A stretch of DNA of 64,000 nt, from contig CAYOAP010000001.1 of assembly GCA_964401995.1 (NCBI GenBank), positions 206,651 to 270,650 on the forward strand. Reading direction: 5' to 3'. A model generated the notes under the pieces. That model saw only the letters and a program-made list of their open reading frames with translations. It ran no database searches and was not told the origin of the DNA. A program made the position numbers and the translations under genes. How positions within the stretch are numbered: position 1 is the first letter of the stretch; each line of letters begins with the position of its first letter. This DNA is from DATCBF01 sp964401995 (GTDB taxonomy: Bacteria > Actinomycetota > Thermoleophilia > Solirubrobacterales > 70-9). This document shows positions 36,644 to 44,516 of the stretch, piece by piece.

Positions 36644-36737
36644 GGAAATTCATTTCAGTTCTGCCGTCCCGGGTGCATACAATCGAGCTGTCGCGCGGGC
36701 CGGTTGCCGCTCGCGGGCGCCAAACCTCGCCTGTCAC

Positions 36738-37529
36738 TTGAACTCACCTCAGACCATCAGGCTCGCGGTTCTCGATAACGACAGCGGTTTCGTGACCGTG
36801 CTGGGCAAGCGCACCGAGGCCGCCGGCTGGCAGCAGCGCAACGTCGGCAGCGCGATCCCGCCGGAGGAGCTGGTGGCGATGAAGCTGAACGCGCTCCTGC
36901 TCGACCCCTCGGTGCTCGGCGAGGAAGCCTGGAGCTACCTTGAGCGCGTCTGCGGGATGCTGCCGGACCTCGGCGTCATTGTCTGCACCGAGCGCTCGAC
37001 CGTCGCCCAGCGCGTGCGCGGCCTGCGCCTCGGCATCGACGACTGGATCACCAAGCCCTGCCATCCCGAGGAGGCGATCGCCCGGATCGAAGCGGTCTCG
37101 CGCCGCCGCCGCCGCGGCCGCTCCGACGAAGAGTCCGGCCCGCTGGTCGCCGCCGAGCTCGAGATCCGCGCCGACCAGTTCCAGGCCTTCGTCAGCGGCA
37201 GCAGCCTCGACCTCACCCGCCGCGAGTTCGAGCTCCTGCACCTGCTCGCCGAAGCAAAGGGCCAAGTGCTAGAGCGCGAGACGATCTACCAGCGGGTCTG
37301 GGGATACGCGATGGCCCACGGCGACCGCTCGGTCGACGTCTTCATCCGCAAGCTGCGCCAGAAGCTCGAGAAGCGCTCGCCGGGGTGGAACTACATCCAC
37401 ACCCACTTCGGAGTCGGCTATCGCTTCGAACCCGAGTCCACGGCGCCGGCCGAGGCTGCGGTGGAGATCCCGGCTGAGGTCGAGCCAGTGGCGGACGTTC
37501 ACAACTCGTTCACAACAGCTTCACTTTGA
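36738..37529 (+). CDS. OmpR/PhoB-type response regulator
   Basis: 263 residues from TTG 36738. The receiver domain has acidic Asp13 and Asp15, phosphoacceptor Asp56 in LLLDPS, Thr84 and Lys106 in ITKP. The effector is a winged helix with TRREFELLHLLAEAKGQVLERE and DRSVDVFIRKLRQKLE...GVGYRFEPE. It likely controls the pst operon that follows, and may be the PhoB/PhoP equivalent. No histidine kinase gene is adjacent. A tail of 25 residues extends beyond the winged helix. Confidence 0.87.
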   Translation: MNSPQTIRLAVLDNDSGFVTVLGKRTEAAGWQQRNVGSAIPPEELVAMKLNALLLDPSVLGEEAWSYLERVCGMLPDLGVIVCTERSTVAQRVRGLRLGIDDWITKPCHPEEAIARIEAVSRRRRRGRSDEESGPLVAAELEIRADQFQAFVSGSSLDLTRREFELLHLLAEAKGQVLERETIYQRVWGYAMAHGDRSVDVFIRKLRQKLEKRSPGWNYIHTHFGVGYRFEPESTAPAEAAVEIPAEVEPVADVHNSFTTASL

Positions 37530-37530
37530 G
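37498..37530 (+). promoter_or_regulatory. Three 11-bp Pho-box-like repeats
   Basis: GTTCACAACTC, GTTCACAACAG and CTTCACTTTGA follow without gaps at 37498, 37509 and 37520. Period and sequence resemble Streptomyces PhoP boxes (GTTCACC direct repeats). The repeats overlap the last codons of the response regulator and precede the orphan winged-helix gene at 37571. Confidence 0.65.
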
Positions 37531-37570
37531 GTAACCGCGACGGGCCTCGGCTCAGCCATGCTCAGCGAGC

Positions 37571-37900
37571 ATGGCGGGAGAGAACGGACACGCTTCTCAG
37601 CAGTTGGCGGGCCGGCTAGAGATTCGGCCCGAGGAGCATGCCGCTCTGGTCGATGGGCGCCCGCTCAGCCTGACGATGCGCGAGCTGCAGCTGCTGATCA
37701 CGCTGGCCTCACATCCGCAGCGGATCATGACCCGCGAGGAGCTCTACCTGGAGGTCTGGGGGACTGAGCCCCGCCACGCCGACCGCTCGGTCGACGTCTA
37801 CGTCAGCCGCCTCCGCTCCAAGCTGGGCGATGCGCTGCCGCAGCAAAGGCTGATCCACACCCACAACGGGATCGGCTACCGCTTCTCCCCCGATGGCTGA
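37571..37900 (+). CDS. Stand-alone OmpR-type winged-helix DNA-binding protein
   Basis: 109 residues. Only the effector half of an OmpR-type regulator is present: LSLTMRELQLLITLASHPQRIMTREELYLEVWG, DRSVDVYVSRLRSKLG and IHTHNGIGYRFSPDG. No receiver domain precedes it, and upstream sequence holds the previous gene. It resembles the C-terminal half of the neighbouring regulator in sequence. It may compete with or assist that regulator at Pho boxes; phosphorylation control would be absent. Confidence 0.82.
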   Translation: MAGENGHASQQLAGRLEIRPEEHAALVDGRPLSLTMRELQLLITLASHPQRIMTREELYLEVWGTEPRHADRSVDVYVSRLRSKLGDALPQQRLIHTHNGIGYRFSPDG

Positions 37901-37930
37901 AATCGACGCAAATTCCCTGATTTCGGGCCT

Positions 37931-37952
37931 TTCACATTCTTTTTACATCTTC
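37931..37952 (+). promoter_or_regulatory. Pho-box-like repeats before pstS
   Basis: TTCACATTCTT (37931-37941) and TTTACATCTTC (37942-37952) are direct repeats with an 11-bp period, 80 nt before the pstS start. A possible -10, GATAAC, follows at 37963-37968. The arrangement fits an activated phosphate-starvation promoter. Confidence 0.6.
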
Positions 37953-38031
37953 GATACAGCGGGATAACAAGCTCCCCAGGGGCCGCTGAGAACGTGCGCC
38001 ACAGATCGTCCACAACCTAAGGAGATTTGCG

Positions 38032-39078
38032 TTGACCAAGAGACTCCTCAGCGTCGGCACGGCGCTGGCGCTCACAATTTCGGTTGCCGCCTGCGGCAGC
38101 TCTTCCTCGGACAGCAGTGGCAGCAGCGCGGCCAACTCACCGTTGGTCGGCGCCGGCAGCACGTTGGTCGCGCCGCTGATGTCGAAATGGCAGTCGGACT
38201 ACTCGAGCAAGTCGGGAGCGACGGTCACCTATGGGGCGATCGGCAGTGGCGGCGGGATCGACCAGATCACCTCGCGCACGGTCGACTTCGGCGCCTCTGA
38301 CGCGCCGCTGACCGAAGACCAGTTCTCCGAAGCCGATGGCGTCGAGCAGATTCCTTGGGCATTGAGCGGCACCGTGCCCGCCTACAACGTCAAGGGCGCG
38401 CCCGAGAACCTCAAACTGAACGGCGAAGTCCTCGCCGACATCTACCTCGGCAAGGTCACCCAGTGGGACGACCCGGCGATCGCCAAGCTCAACCCCGGCG
38501 CCAGCCTGCCGAGCACCAAGATCACGCCGGTCTACCGCAGCGACGGCAGCGGCGACACCTACGCCTTCACCAACTACCTCTCGACGGTCAGCCCCGAATT
38601 CAAATCGACCGTCGGCACCTCGACCCAGGTCAAGTTCCCGACCGGGGTTGGCGCTGAAAAGAACGACGGCGTCGCCGCCGCGATCGGCCAGACCGATGGG
38701 GCGATCGGCTACGTCGGGCTCGCCTACGCGCTCTCTAACGAACTCAGCATGCCGCTGGTCGAAAACTCGGCCGGCAGCTTCCCCGAACCGGGCGTTGAGA
38801 GCGTCGAAGCGGCCGCCGACGCGGTCTCGAAGATCGGGCCGAACAACGAAATCTCGCTCGCGGACCTGCCGTCCACGGCCGCAGGCGCCTACCCGATCTC
38901 GACCTACACCTACGTGATCGTGCCGCTTGAAAGCGACAAAGCCGACGCGCTGAAGAAGTTCATCACCTACGCGATCAGCCCCGCAGGCCAGTCCTACGGG
39001 CCCGACCTCGACTTCGCGCCCTTGCCGAAGCAGGTCGTTGCCGCCGACAAGAAGGCAATCGCCAAGATCGGCAGCTAG
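38032..39078 (+). CDS. pstS: Phosphate ABC transporter substrate-binding protein
   Basis: 348 residues from TTG 38032 with AAGGAG upstream. The signal peptide ends in a lipobox VAACGSSSS, so it is a lipoprotein. LVGAGSTLVAPLMSKWQSDY, GAIGSGGGIDQITSRTVDFGASDAPL and YRSDGSGDTYAFTNYLS are phosphate-binding loops of PstS. It captures phosphate for PstCAB. Ser/Gly-rich tether follows the lipobox. Transcribed after the Pho-box-like repeats at 37931. Confidence 0.95.
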   Translation: MTKRLLSVGTALALTISVAACGSSSSDSSGSSAANSPLVGAGSTLVAPLMSKWQSDYSSKSGATVTYGAIGSGGGIDQITSRTVDFGASDAPLTEDQFSEADGVEQIPWALSGTVPAYNVKGAPENLKLNGEVLADIYLGKVTQWDDPAIAKLNPGASLPSTKITPVYRSDGSGDTYAFTNYLSTVSPEFKSTVGTSTQVKFPTGVGAEKNDGVAAAIGQTDGAIGYVGLAYALSNELSMPLVENSAGSFPEPGVESVEAAADAVSKIGPNNEISLADLPSTAAGAYPISTYTYVIVPLESDKADALKKFITYAISPAGQSYGPDLDFAPLPKQVVAADKKAIAKIGS

Positions 39079-40068
39079 GTGGAGGCCGGCGCCCTCAGCG
39101 ATCCGGTGCTGCGGGCCCGGCGCAACCTCCCCGACCGCATTGGCGACCCGCTGCTGCGAGGCCTCTCCGGCCTCGCGGCGGCGCTCGCCGTTGTGGTGCT
39201 TGTGGCGATCGCCTACGAGGTCGCCCACCTCGCCTGGCCGGCGATCTCCAAGTTCGGCATCGGCTTCCTCACCACCAACGACTGGAATCCGGTCACCGAA
39301 CGCTTCGGCGCCGCCCCCTTCATCTACGGGACGGTCGTCACCTCGACGATCGCGCTGCTCTTCGCGGCGCCGCTCTCGATCGCGATCTCGATCTACCTGA
39401 CCGAGCTGGCCCCGGCCCGGCTGCGCCGGCCGGTGGCGACCCTGGTCGACATGCTGGCGGCGATCCCGAGCGTGATCCTCGGCCTCTGGGGGATCCTCGT
39501 CCTCGGGCCCTTCATGAACGACACGATCGAGCCGGCGCTGAAGAGCGTCTTCGGCTTCCTGCCGATCTTCAGCGGCGACCCCTCCGCCTTCAGCTACCTG
39601 ACCGCGGCCCTGATCCTGACGATCATGACCACGCCGATCATCACCAGCGTCACCCGCGAGGTCTTCGAGACCGTGCCCGGCGACCTCAAGGAGGCCTCCT
39701 ACGCGCTGGGGGCGACCCGTTGGGAGATGGTGCGGCAGGTTGTCCTGCCCTACTCGCGCGCCGGCATCGTCGGCGCCGTCATCCTCGGCCTCGGCCGCGC
39801 GATCGGCGAGGCGATCGCCGTCGCCCAGGTGATCGGCGGCGCCAGCGTCATCCACGCTTCTCTTTTCCACACCGGCAGCACGATGGCCGCCCAGATCGCC
39901 GCTCAGTTCCAGGGCGCGCCGGGGGCGTTGCAGCAGCCAGCGCTCGCTTACCTCGGTCTGATCTTGCTTGCCTTTGCCCTGATCGTCAACGTCGTCGCCC
40001 GCCTGATCGTGCAGCGTGGGGGCTTCAAGGACACCGACATCACGCCGACCGAGGTTGAGGCGCTGTGA
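39079..40068 (+). CDS. pstC: Phosphate ABC transporter permease PstC
   Basis: 329 residues with six hydrophobic segments, GTG start directly after the pstS stop. Family hallmarks are LTTNDWNPVTERFGAAPFIYGTVVTS, PLSIAISIYLTELAP, DMLAAIPSVILGLWGI and the EAA loop KEASYALGATRWEMVRQVVLPYSRAGIVGAVILGLGRAIGE. It forms the membrane channel with PstA. It overlaps pstA by 4 nt. Confidence 0.95.
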   Translation: MEAGALSDPVLRARRNLPDRIGDPLLRGLSGLAAALAVVVLVAIAYEVAHLAWPAISKFGIGFLTTNDWNPVTERFGAAPFIYGTVVTSTIALLFAAPLSIAISIYLTELAPARLRRPVATLVDMLAAIPSVILGLWGILVLGPFMNDTIEPALKSVFGFLPIFSGDPSAFSYLTAALILTIMTTPIITSVTREVFETVPGDLKEASYALGATRWEMVRQVVLPYSRAGIVGAVILGLGRAIGEAIAVAQVIGGASVIHASLFHTGSTMAAQIAAQFQGAPGALQQPALAYLGLILLAFALIVNVVARLIVQRGGFKDTDITPTEVEAL

Positions 40069-40952
40069 GCCCGGGGGAGAGCCATGCCCTGATGCTCGAC
40101 CGCGGCAACCTCAAGCGCCGCAACCGGGTCAACAGGCTGGTCACCGTCAGCTCCACCATCGCCGCCCTCTTTGCGGTGGCGGTGCTGCTGATCGTGGTCG
40201 GCTCGGTCCTCTCGAAGGGCATCGGCGCCCTCAGCATCCATTTTCTGACCACGCCCACCGGCCTCTTCGGCGACACCAGCGGCGGCATCTCCAACGCGAT
40301 CGTCGGCACCGTGATCATCGTCGCGATCGCAGCGGCGATGGCGATCCCGGTCGGCCTCTTGGTCGCGATCTACACGACTGAGTTCGCCCCCACCCGTATC
40401 GGCCATGTCGTCCGTTTCGCGCTCGATCTGCTGAACGGAGTGCCGACGATCATCACCGGCATCTTCGTCTACGGGCTGATCGTCATTCCCCAGAAGCATC
40501 AGAGCGGTTTCGCCGCCTCGGTGGCGCTGGCGATCATCATGCTGCCGATTGTCGCCCGCACCGCGCAGGAGGTCCTGACCCTGGTCCCGGCCACGCTGAA
40601 GGAGGCTGCCCACGCGCTCGGGATAGCCCGTTGGCGGACCACGGTCCGGGTCACCCTGCCGACCGCGGCGGGCGGCTTGATGACAGGCGCGCTGCTTGCG
40701 GTCGCTCGCGTCGCGGGGGAGACGGCGCCGCTGATTTTGCTCTGCTCGATCTTTGCGCCCGGAGTCCTCACGGAACCGAGCGAAGGCCTGGCGTCGATCC
40801 CGATCTTCATCTTCCAGTCGTCGGAGTCGCCCAGCCCCGAAGCTCACACCCAGGCCTGGGCCGCCGCCCTGGTCCTGATCGCCTTCGTGCTGGTGCTCAA
40901 CATCGTCGCCCGCGCCTTCTACGCCCGTTCCCGCAAGCGCATGGGGGCTTGA
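40065..40952 (+). CDS. pstA: Phosphate ABC transporter permease PstA
   Basis: 295 residues, six transmembrane segments, GTG start overlapping the pstC stop. LTTPTGLFGDTSGGISNAIVGTVIIVAIAAAMAIPVG is the PstA opening, followed by LLNGVPTIITGIFVYG. The EAA loop is LKEAAHALGIARWRTTVRVTLPTAAGGLMTGALLAVARVAGETAPLIL, split over the inner membrane contact with PstB. It pairs with PstC. The gap to pstB is 35 nt. Confidence 0.95.
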   Translation: MSPGESHALMLDRGNLKRRNRVNRLVTVSSTIAALFAVAVLLIVVGSVLSKGIGALSIHFLTTPTGLFGDTSGGISNAIVGTVIIVAIAAAMAIPVGLLVAIYTTEFAPTRIGHVVRFALDLLNGVPTIITGIFVYGLIVIPQKHQSGFAASVALAIIMLPIVARTAQEVLTLVPATLKEAAHALGIARWRTTVRVTLPTAAGGLMTGALLAVARVAGETAPLILLCSIFAPGVLTEPSEGLASIPIFIFQSSESPSPEAHTQAWAAALVLIAFVLVLNIVARAFYARSRKRMGA

Positions 40953-40987
40953 CCCATGTGTCCGCCCGCCACCCGAGGAGTCCTAGG

Positions 40988-41890
40988 ATGGACAGCAGTC
41001 ATCTCAACGAGACCGCGACAGTGACCGATCCCAATCCTGAGTCGAGGACGAGCTCCGAGGCAGCCGCCGGGCGCCCGGGCCCGACGATCTCGTTCGGGGC
41101 CGAGGGCGGCGCCAAGTCGCTGAAGCCTGCCCGCGAGGACGGCAACGTCAAGCTCGAAGAGCTGCACGCCTACTACGGGTCCAATCACGCCGTGCGCGGC
41201 GTCAGCCTCGGCTTCCCGGCCGGCAAGGTGACGGCGATCATTGGCCCCTCGGGCTGTGGCAAGTCGACGATGGTGCGCTGCATCAACCGCATGCATGAGG
41301 AGATCCCGGGGGCGCGGGCCGAGGGCAAGGTGATGCTCGACGAGATCGACCTCTACGACCCGCGGATCGACATTGTCGCCGTGCGGCGCTCGGTCGGGAT
41401 GGTTTTCCAGAAACCGAACCCCTTCCCGACGATGTCGGTGATCGACAACGTCACTGCCGGCCTGCGCCTGACCGGCGCCTCGCGCGGCGAGATGGACGAC
41501 CGCGGCCGCGAAGCGCTCGTCGGCGCCGGCCTCTGGGACGAGGTCAAGGACCGGCTCAAGGGGCCCGGCACCGGGCTCTCGGGCGGCCAGCAGCAGCGCC
41601 TCTGCATCGCCCGCGCGCTTGCCGTCAACCCCGAGGTGATGTTGATGGACGAGCCCTGCTCGGCGCTCGACCCGGTCGCGACGCTGAAGATCGAGGAGCT
41701 GATCGGCGAGCTCAAGCAGCGGGTGACGATCGTGATCGTCACCCACAACATGCAGCAGGCGGCGCGCGTCGCCGACACCACGGCCTTCATGCTCGGTGGC
41801 GAGCTGGTCGAGGTCGGCGCCACCGACAAGCTCTTCACCAACCCCGACGACGACCGCACCGAGCAGTACGTGACCGGGAAGTTCGGCTGA
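40988..41890 (+). CDS. pstB: Phosphate ABC transporter ATPase PstB
   Basis: 300 residues from ATG 40988, with GAGGAG 7 nt upstream. The frame open from 40631 lies within pstA and is not coding. Walker A GPSGCGKST, signature LSGGQQQRLCIARAL, Walker B VMLMDEPCSALDP and the switch VTHNMQQAARVAD are present. An unusual 50-residue N-terminal extension precedes VKLEELHAYYG. It powers phosphate uptake. It overlaps phoU by one base. Confidence 0.95.
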   Translation: MDSSHLNETATVTDPNPESRTSSEAAAGRPGPTISFGAEGGAKSLKPAREDGNVKLEELHAYYGSNHAVRGVSLGFPAGKVTAIIGPSGCGKSTMVRCINRMHEEIPGARAEGKVMLDEIDLYDPRIDIVAVRRSVGMVFQKPNPFPTMSVIDNVTAGLRLTGASRGEMDDRGREALVGAGLWDEVKDRLKGPGTGLSGGQQQRLCIARALAVNPEVMLMDEPCSALDPVATLKIEELIGELKQRVTIVIVTHNMQQAARVADTTAFMLGGELVEVGATDKLFTNPDDDRTEQYVTGKFG

Positions 41891-42573
41891 TGGCGGAGAC
41901 TCGGAGCCAGTATCAGGAGGAGCTGGAGCGGCTGGAGGCGAGCGCCCTGGGCGGGGTCGACATGGTCAACGCCGCCCTCGACCGCACCTTGGAGGCGGTC
42001 GAGCACCAGGACGTCGAGTTGGCCCAGTTGGTGGTGATGGACGACGACCGCATCGACGGCCGCTACCTGGAGGTCCACCAGAGCCTGATCACGCTGCTCG
42101 CCACCCAGTCGCCGGTGGCGACCGACCTGCGCCTGATCTCCGCCCTCCTGCACGTGCTCAAGAATGTCGAGCGGATGGGCGATCAGTGCGTGAACATCTG
42201 CAAGATGATCCCGCTCTCCGGCAACGAGCCGCCGGCGGACGGGCGGATGGTCGAGCTGATCCTCAGCATGGGCAAGCAGGTGCGGACGATCGACAACCAG
42301 GCAAAGCGGGCCTTCGAGGACCGCAACGTCGAGATGGCCAAGGACCTGGTCCGCCAGGACGACGTCGTCGACAAGCTCAACCGCGAATGCTTCCGCCTGG
42401 CGCTGGAGATCGGCGACGACGCCGACAAGCGCGAGTGGGCGATGACGATGCTGCTGGCGGCGCGGGCGATCGAGCGGATCGGCGACAACGCCGTCGATAT
42501 CGGCGAGCAGGTCGCCTTTGTCGTCACCGGGCTCTTCCGGGAGTTCGAGGACGCCTCGCATCCCACCGTGTAG
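41890..42573 (+). CDS. phoU: Phosphate signalling protein PhoU
   Basis: 227 residues. Two helical PhoU repeats carry the metal-binding motifs ALLHVLKNVERMGDQCVNI and LLAARAIERIGDNAVDIGEQV. It links Pst activity to the sensor kinase and represses phosphate-starvation signalling. The start overlaps the pstB stop (TGATG). It is the fifth gene in the pst operon and precedes ppx. Confidence 0.95.
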   Translation: MAETRSQYQEELERLEASALGGVDMVNAALDRTLEAVEHQDVELAQLVVMDDDRIDGRYLEVHQSLITLLATQSPVATDLRLISALLHVLKNVERMGDQCVNICKMIPLSGNEPPADGRMVELILSMGKQVRTIDNQAKRAFEDRNVEMAKDLVRQDDVVDKLNRECFRLALEIGDDADKREWAMTMLLAARAIERIGDNAVDIGEQVAFVVTGLFREFEDASHPTV

Positions 42574-42634
42574 GACCCTCTCTTCCCGGCGGGTTGAGAT
42601 CCGGGGGGTCTGGGAAGATCATGGTCAGACTCGA

Positions 42635-43543
42635 ATGCTTTGCGCAGCGATAGATATCGGCTCAAATACGACGCGCGTGCTCGTTGCCGAGCCCGTGGAC
42701 GGGCAGCTGAAAAAGGTGATGGAGCAGCGGGCCTACACCCGGATCAACAAAGCGCTCGACGGCGACGGCGCGATCCTGCCCGAGAAGATCGAGGAAGTCG
42801 CCGAGGTCGTGGCGACCCAGGTTCGGCTGGCGCAGGAGCTCGGCGCCGCTGAGATCCGCTCGGTCGCGACTGCCGCGGTGCGCGAGGCGCCAAATGGGGA
42901 GGAGGCGGCTCGGGCTATTGCCGAGGCCTCCGGCTTCCCGGTCGACATCCTCAGCGAGGAGGAGGAGGGGCGGCTTGCCTTCCTCGGCGCGACCAAGACG
43001 CTTGGCCACCCGGTCGAGGGCAAGATCGGCGTCGTCGACGTCGGCGGCGGCTCGACCGAGGTGATCATCGGCACCGCCGCGGGCGGGGTCGAGAAGGTGC
43101 GCTCCTGGCGGGTCGGCTCCGGCGTCCTCGCCGACGAGCTGATCTCCTCCGATCCGCCCTCGGCGGCCGAGATCCGCAAGATCCGCGACCGCATCGACGA
43201 CATCTTCGACGGGGTCGAGATCGAGCATCCGGCGCAGGCGGTGGCGGTCGGCGGCAGCGCCACCTCGTTGCGGCGTCTGGTCGGCGCCGTGCTCGAGTAC
43301 GAGACCCTTGAGCGCGGCATCCGTGTGCTTGCCAGCGACCCAGCCGCTGACGTGGCGCGCAAATTCGAGCTTGACCCGGTCCGGGTCCGGATCCTTCCCA
43401 CCGGCGTCCTCTTGCTGGAGAAGGTCTCCGAGCTGCTCGGCCAGCCGCTGCAGATCGGCAAGGGCGGGCTGCGGGAGGGAGTCATCCTCAACCTCCTCAA
43501 CGGCAACGCCAACGGCTCCTCGCCGGCTCGCATCGCCGCCTAG
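42635..43543 (+). CDS. ppx: Exopolyphosphatase/GppA-family phosphatase
   Basis: 302 residues from ATG 42635. MLCAAIDIGSNTTRVLVAEP is the actin-like phosphate loop, with VATAAVREAPNGEEAARAI, ILSEEEEGRLAF and GVVDVGGGSTEVIIG following. This is the short, two-domain form with no HD tail. It removes terminal phosphate from polyphosphate or (p)ppGpp. It lies 61 nt after phoU. The frame from 42518 overlaps phoU and was not used. Confidence 0.92.
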   Translation: MLCAAIDIGSNTTRVLVAEPVDGQLKKVMEQRAYTRINKALDGDGAILPEKIEEVAEVVATQVRLAQELGAAEIRSVATAAVREAPNGEEAARAIAEASGFPVDILSEEEEGRLAFLGATKTLGHPVEGKIGVVDVGGGSTEVIIGTAAGGVEKVRSWRVGSGVLADELISSDPPSAAEIRKIRDRIDDIFDGVEIEHPAQAVAVGGSATSLRRLVGAVLEYETLERGIRVLASDPAADVARKFELDPVRVRILPTGVLLLEKVSELLGQPLQIGKGGLREGVILNLLNGNANGSSPARIAA

Positions 43544-43575
43544 TCGCGGCCCTTTCCCTCGGCTAGCCTGAACCC

Positions 43576-44052
43576 ATGGCGCGGCCGCGCAAAGTGCCTG
43601 GATTTGACTGCGACGAGCCCTTCGGGGAGGCCGCTGCCCGGGTCATCGCAGTCAGGGCCGCCGAGGTCTTCAAGCACTCTGCCGGGGTTCTCGACACGAC
43701 CGAGATCCACCGGGTGCACGACATGAGGGTGGCGACGCGGCGGCTGCGGGCGGCGATGGAGCTGTTCGAGCCCTGCTTTCCGTCGAAGCTCTACGGCAAG
43801 GCTCGCAGGGAAGTGAAGGCATTGGCCGACGCGCTCGGAGGGCGGCGCGACCGCGATGTCGAGATCGAGTTCCTCGAGCAGTTCATCGAGGAGGGCGTCG
43901 ACCTCGACGATCTCGAGCGGGTGGCCCAGCTTGTCGTCCAGCGCAGGGTCGAGCAGCTGCAGGCCAACGACGACCTGGTCCCGTTCGTTGCCGAGGAGCG
44001 GCTGGCGAAGCTGCGCCTGCGCCTGGACAAGCTGGTCGAGGCGGCGAGATGA
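43576..44052 (+). CDS. CHAD domain, N-terminal half-gene
   Basis: 158 residues. TEIHRVHDMRVATRRLRAAMELFEP is the first CHAD signature, with His and Arg/Lys lining the polyphosphate-binding channel. DALGGRRDRDVEIEFLEQF follows. CHAD domains usually have two such repeats in one chain of about 280-300 residues, but only one is here. The second is in the next gene, whose start overlaps this stop (ATGA). CHAD binds polyphosphate, in keeping with ppx upstream and ppk1 downstream. Confidence 0.85.
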   Translation: MARPRKVPGFDCDEPFGEAAARVIAVRAAEVFKHSAGVLDTTEIHRVHDMRVATRRLRAAMELFEPCFPSKLYGKARREVKALADALGGRRDRDVEIEFLEQFIEEGVDLDDLERVAQLVVQRRVEQLQANDDLVPFVAEERLAKLRLRLDKLVEAAR

Positions 44053-44474
44053 AGGCTCGGCGGGTCAAGAAGCTCGATCCGGAAAAGCCGCTGAAGGAGA
44101 ACGCGGCTCGGATCGTTAGAACCCGACTCGACGAGGTGCTGGCGCTGGCCGAGCCGGCGCTTGAGCCAACGGCAGCCGGGGCCCAGCACGACCTGCGGAT
44201 CGCCTGCAAGCGGCTGCGCTATGTGCTCGAGCTGGTCGGCGGCTGCTTCGGCAGGGAGGCGGAGGCTGCCCGCGACGCCGCCCGCGAGCTGCAGACCGTG
44301 CTCGGCGAGATCCACGACTGCGACGAGATGCTGCCGCGGGCCGAGGGCATCGCCTCGCTCGACACCTTTCTGCGGACCAGGCGCGAGCTGCTGTTCCGGC
44401 GCTTCTCCGACCTCTGGCGGGCGGACGAGACGGCGGCGACCTGGGATGCGATTGAGCGGATACTTGACAACTGA
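44049..44474 (+). CDS. CHAD domain, C-terminal half-gene
   Basis: 141 residues from ATG 44049. GAQHDLRIACKRLRYVLELVGG is the second CHAD signature, followed by LQTVLGEIHDCDEMLPRAEGI. It starts with basic residues KARRVKKLDPEKP. It lies in the -1 frame relative to the first half and has its own start, coupled by the 4-nt overlap. The two chains probably pair to rebuild the whole CHAD fold. Confidence 0.85.
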   Translation: MKARRVKKLDPEKPLKENAARIVRTRLDEVLALAEPALEPTAAGAQHDLRIACKRLRYVLELVGGCFGREAEAARDAARELQTVLGEIHDCDEMLPRAEGIASLDTFLRTRRELLFRRFSDLWRADETAATWDAIERILDN

Positions 44475-44516
44475 CCGAACCGGCGAAAGCCGAAAAACCA
44501 CTACCAAGAGGGATAG

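Noticed and set aside
38137..39870. 577-residue minus-strand open frame over pstS and pstC
   Set aside because: Arg/Asp/Gly-rich shadow frame. The pst genes explain the sequence.
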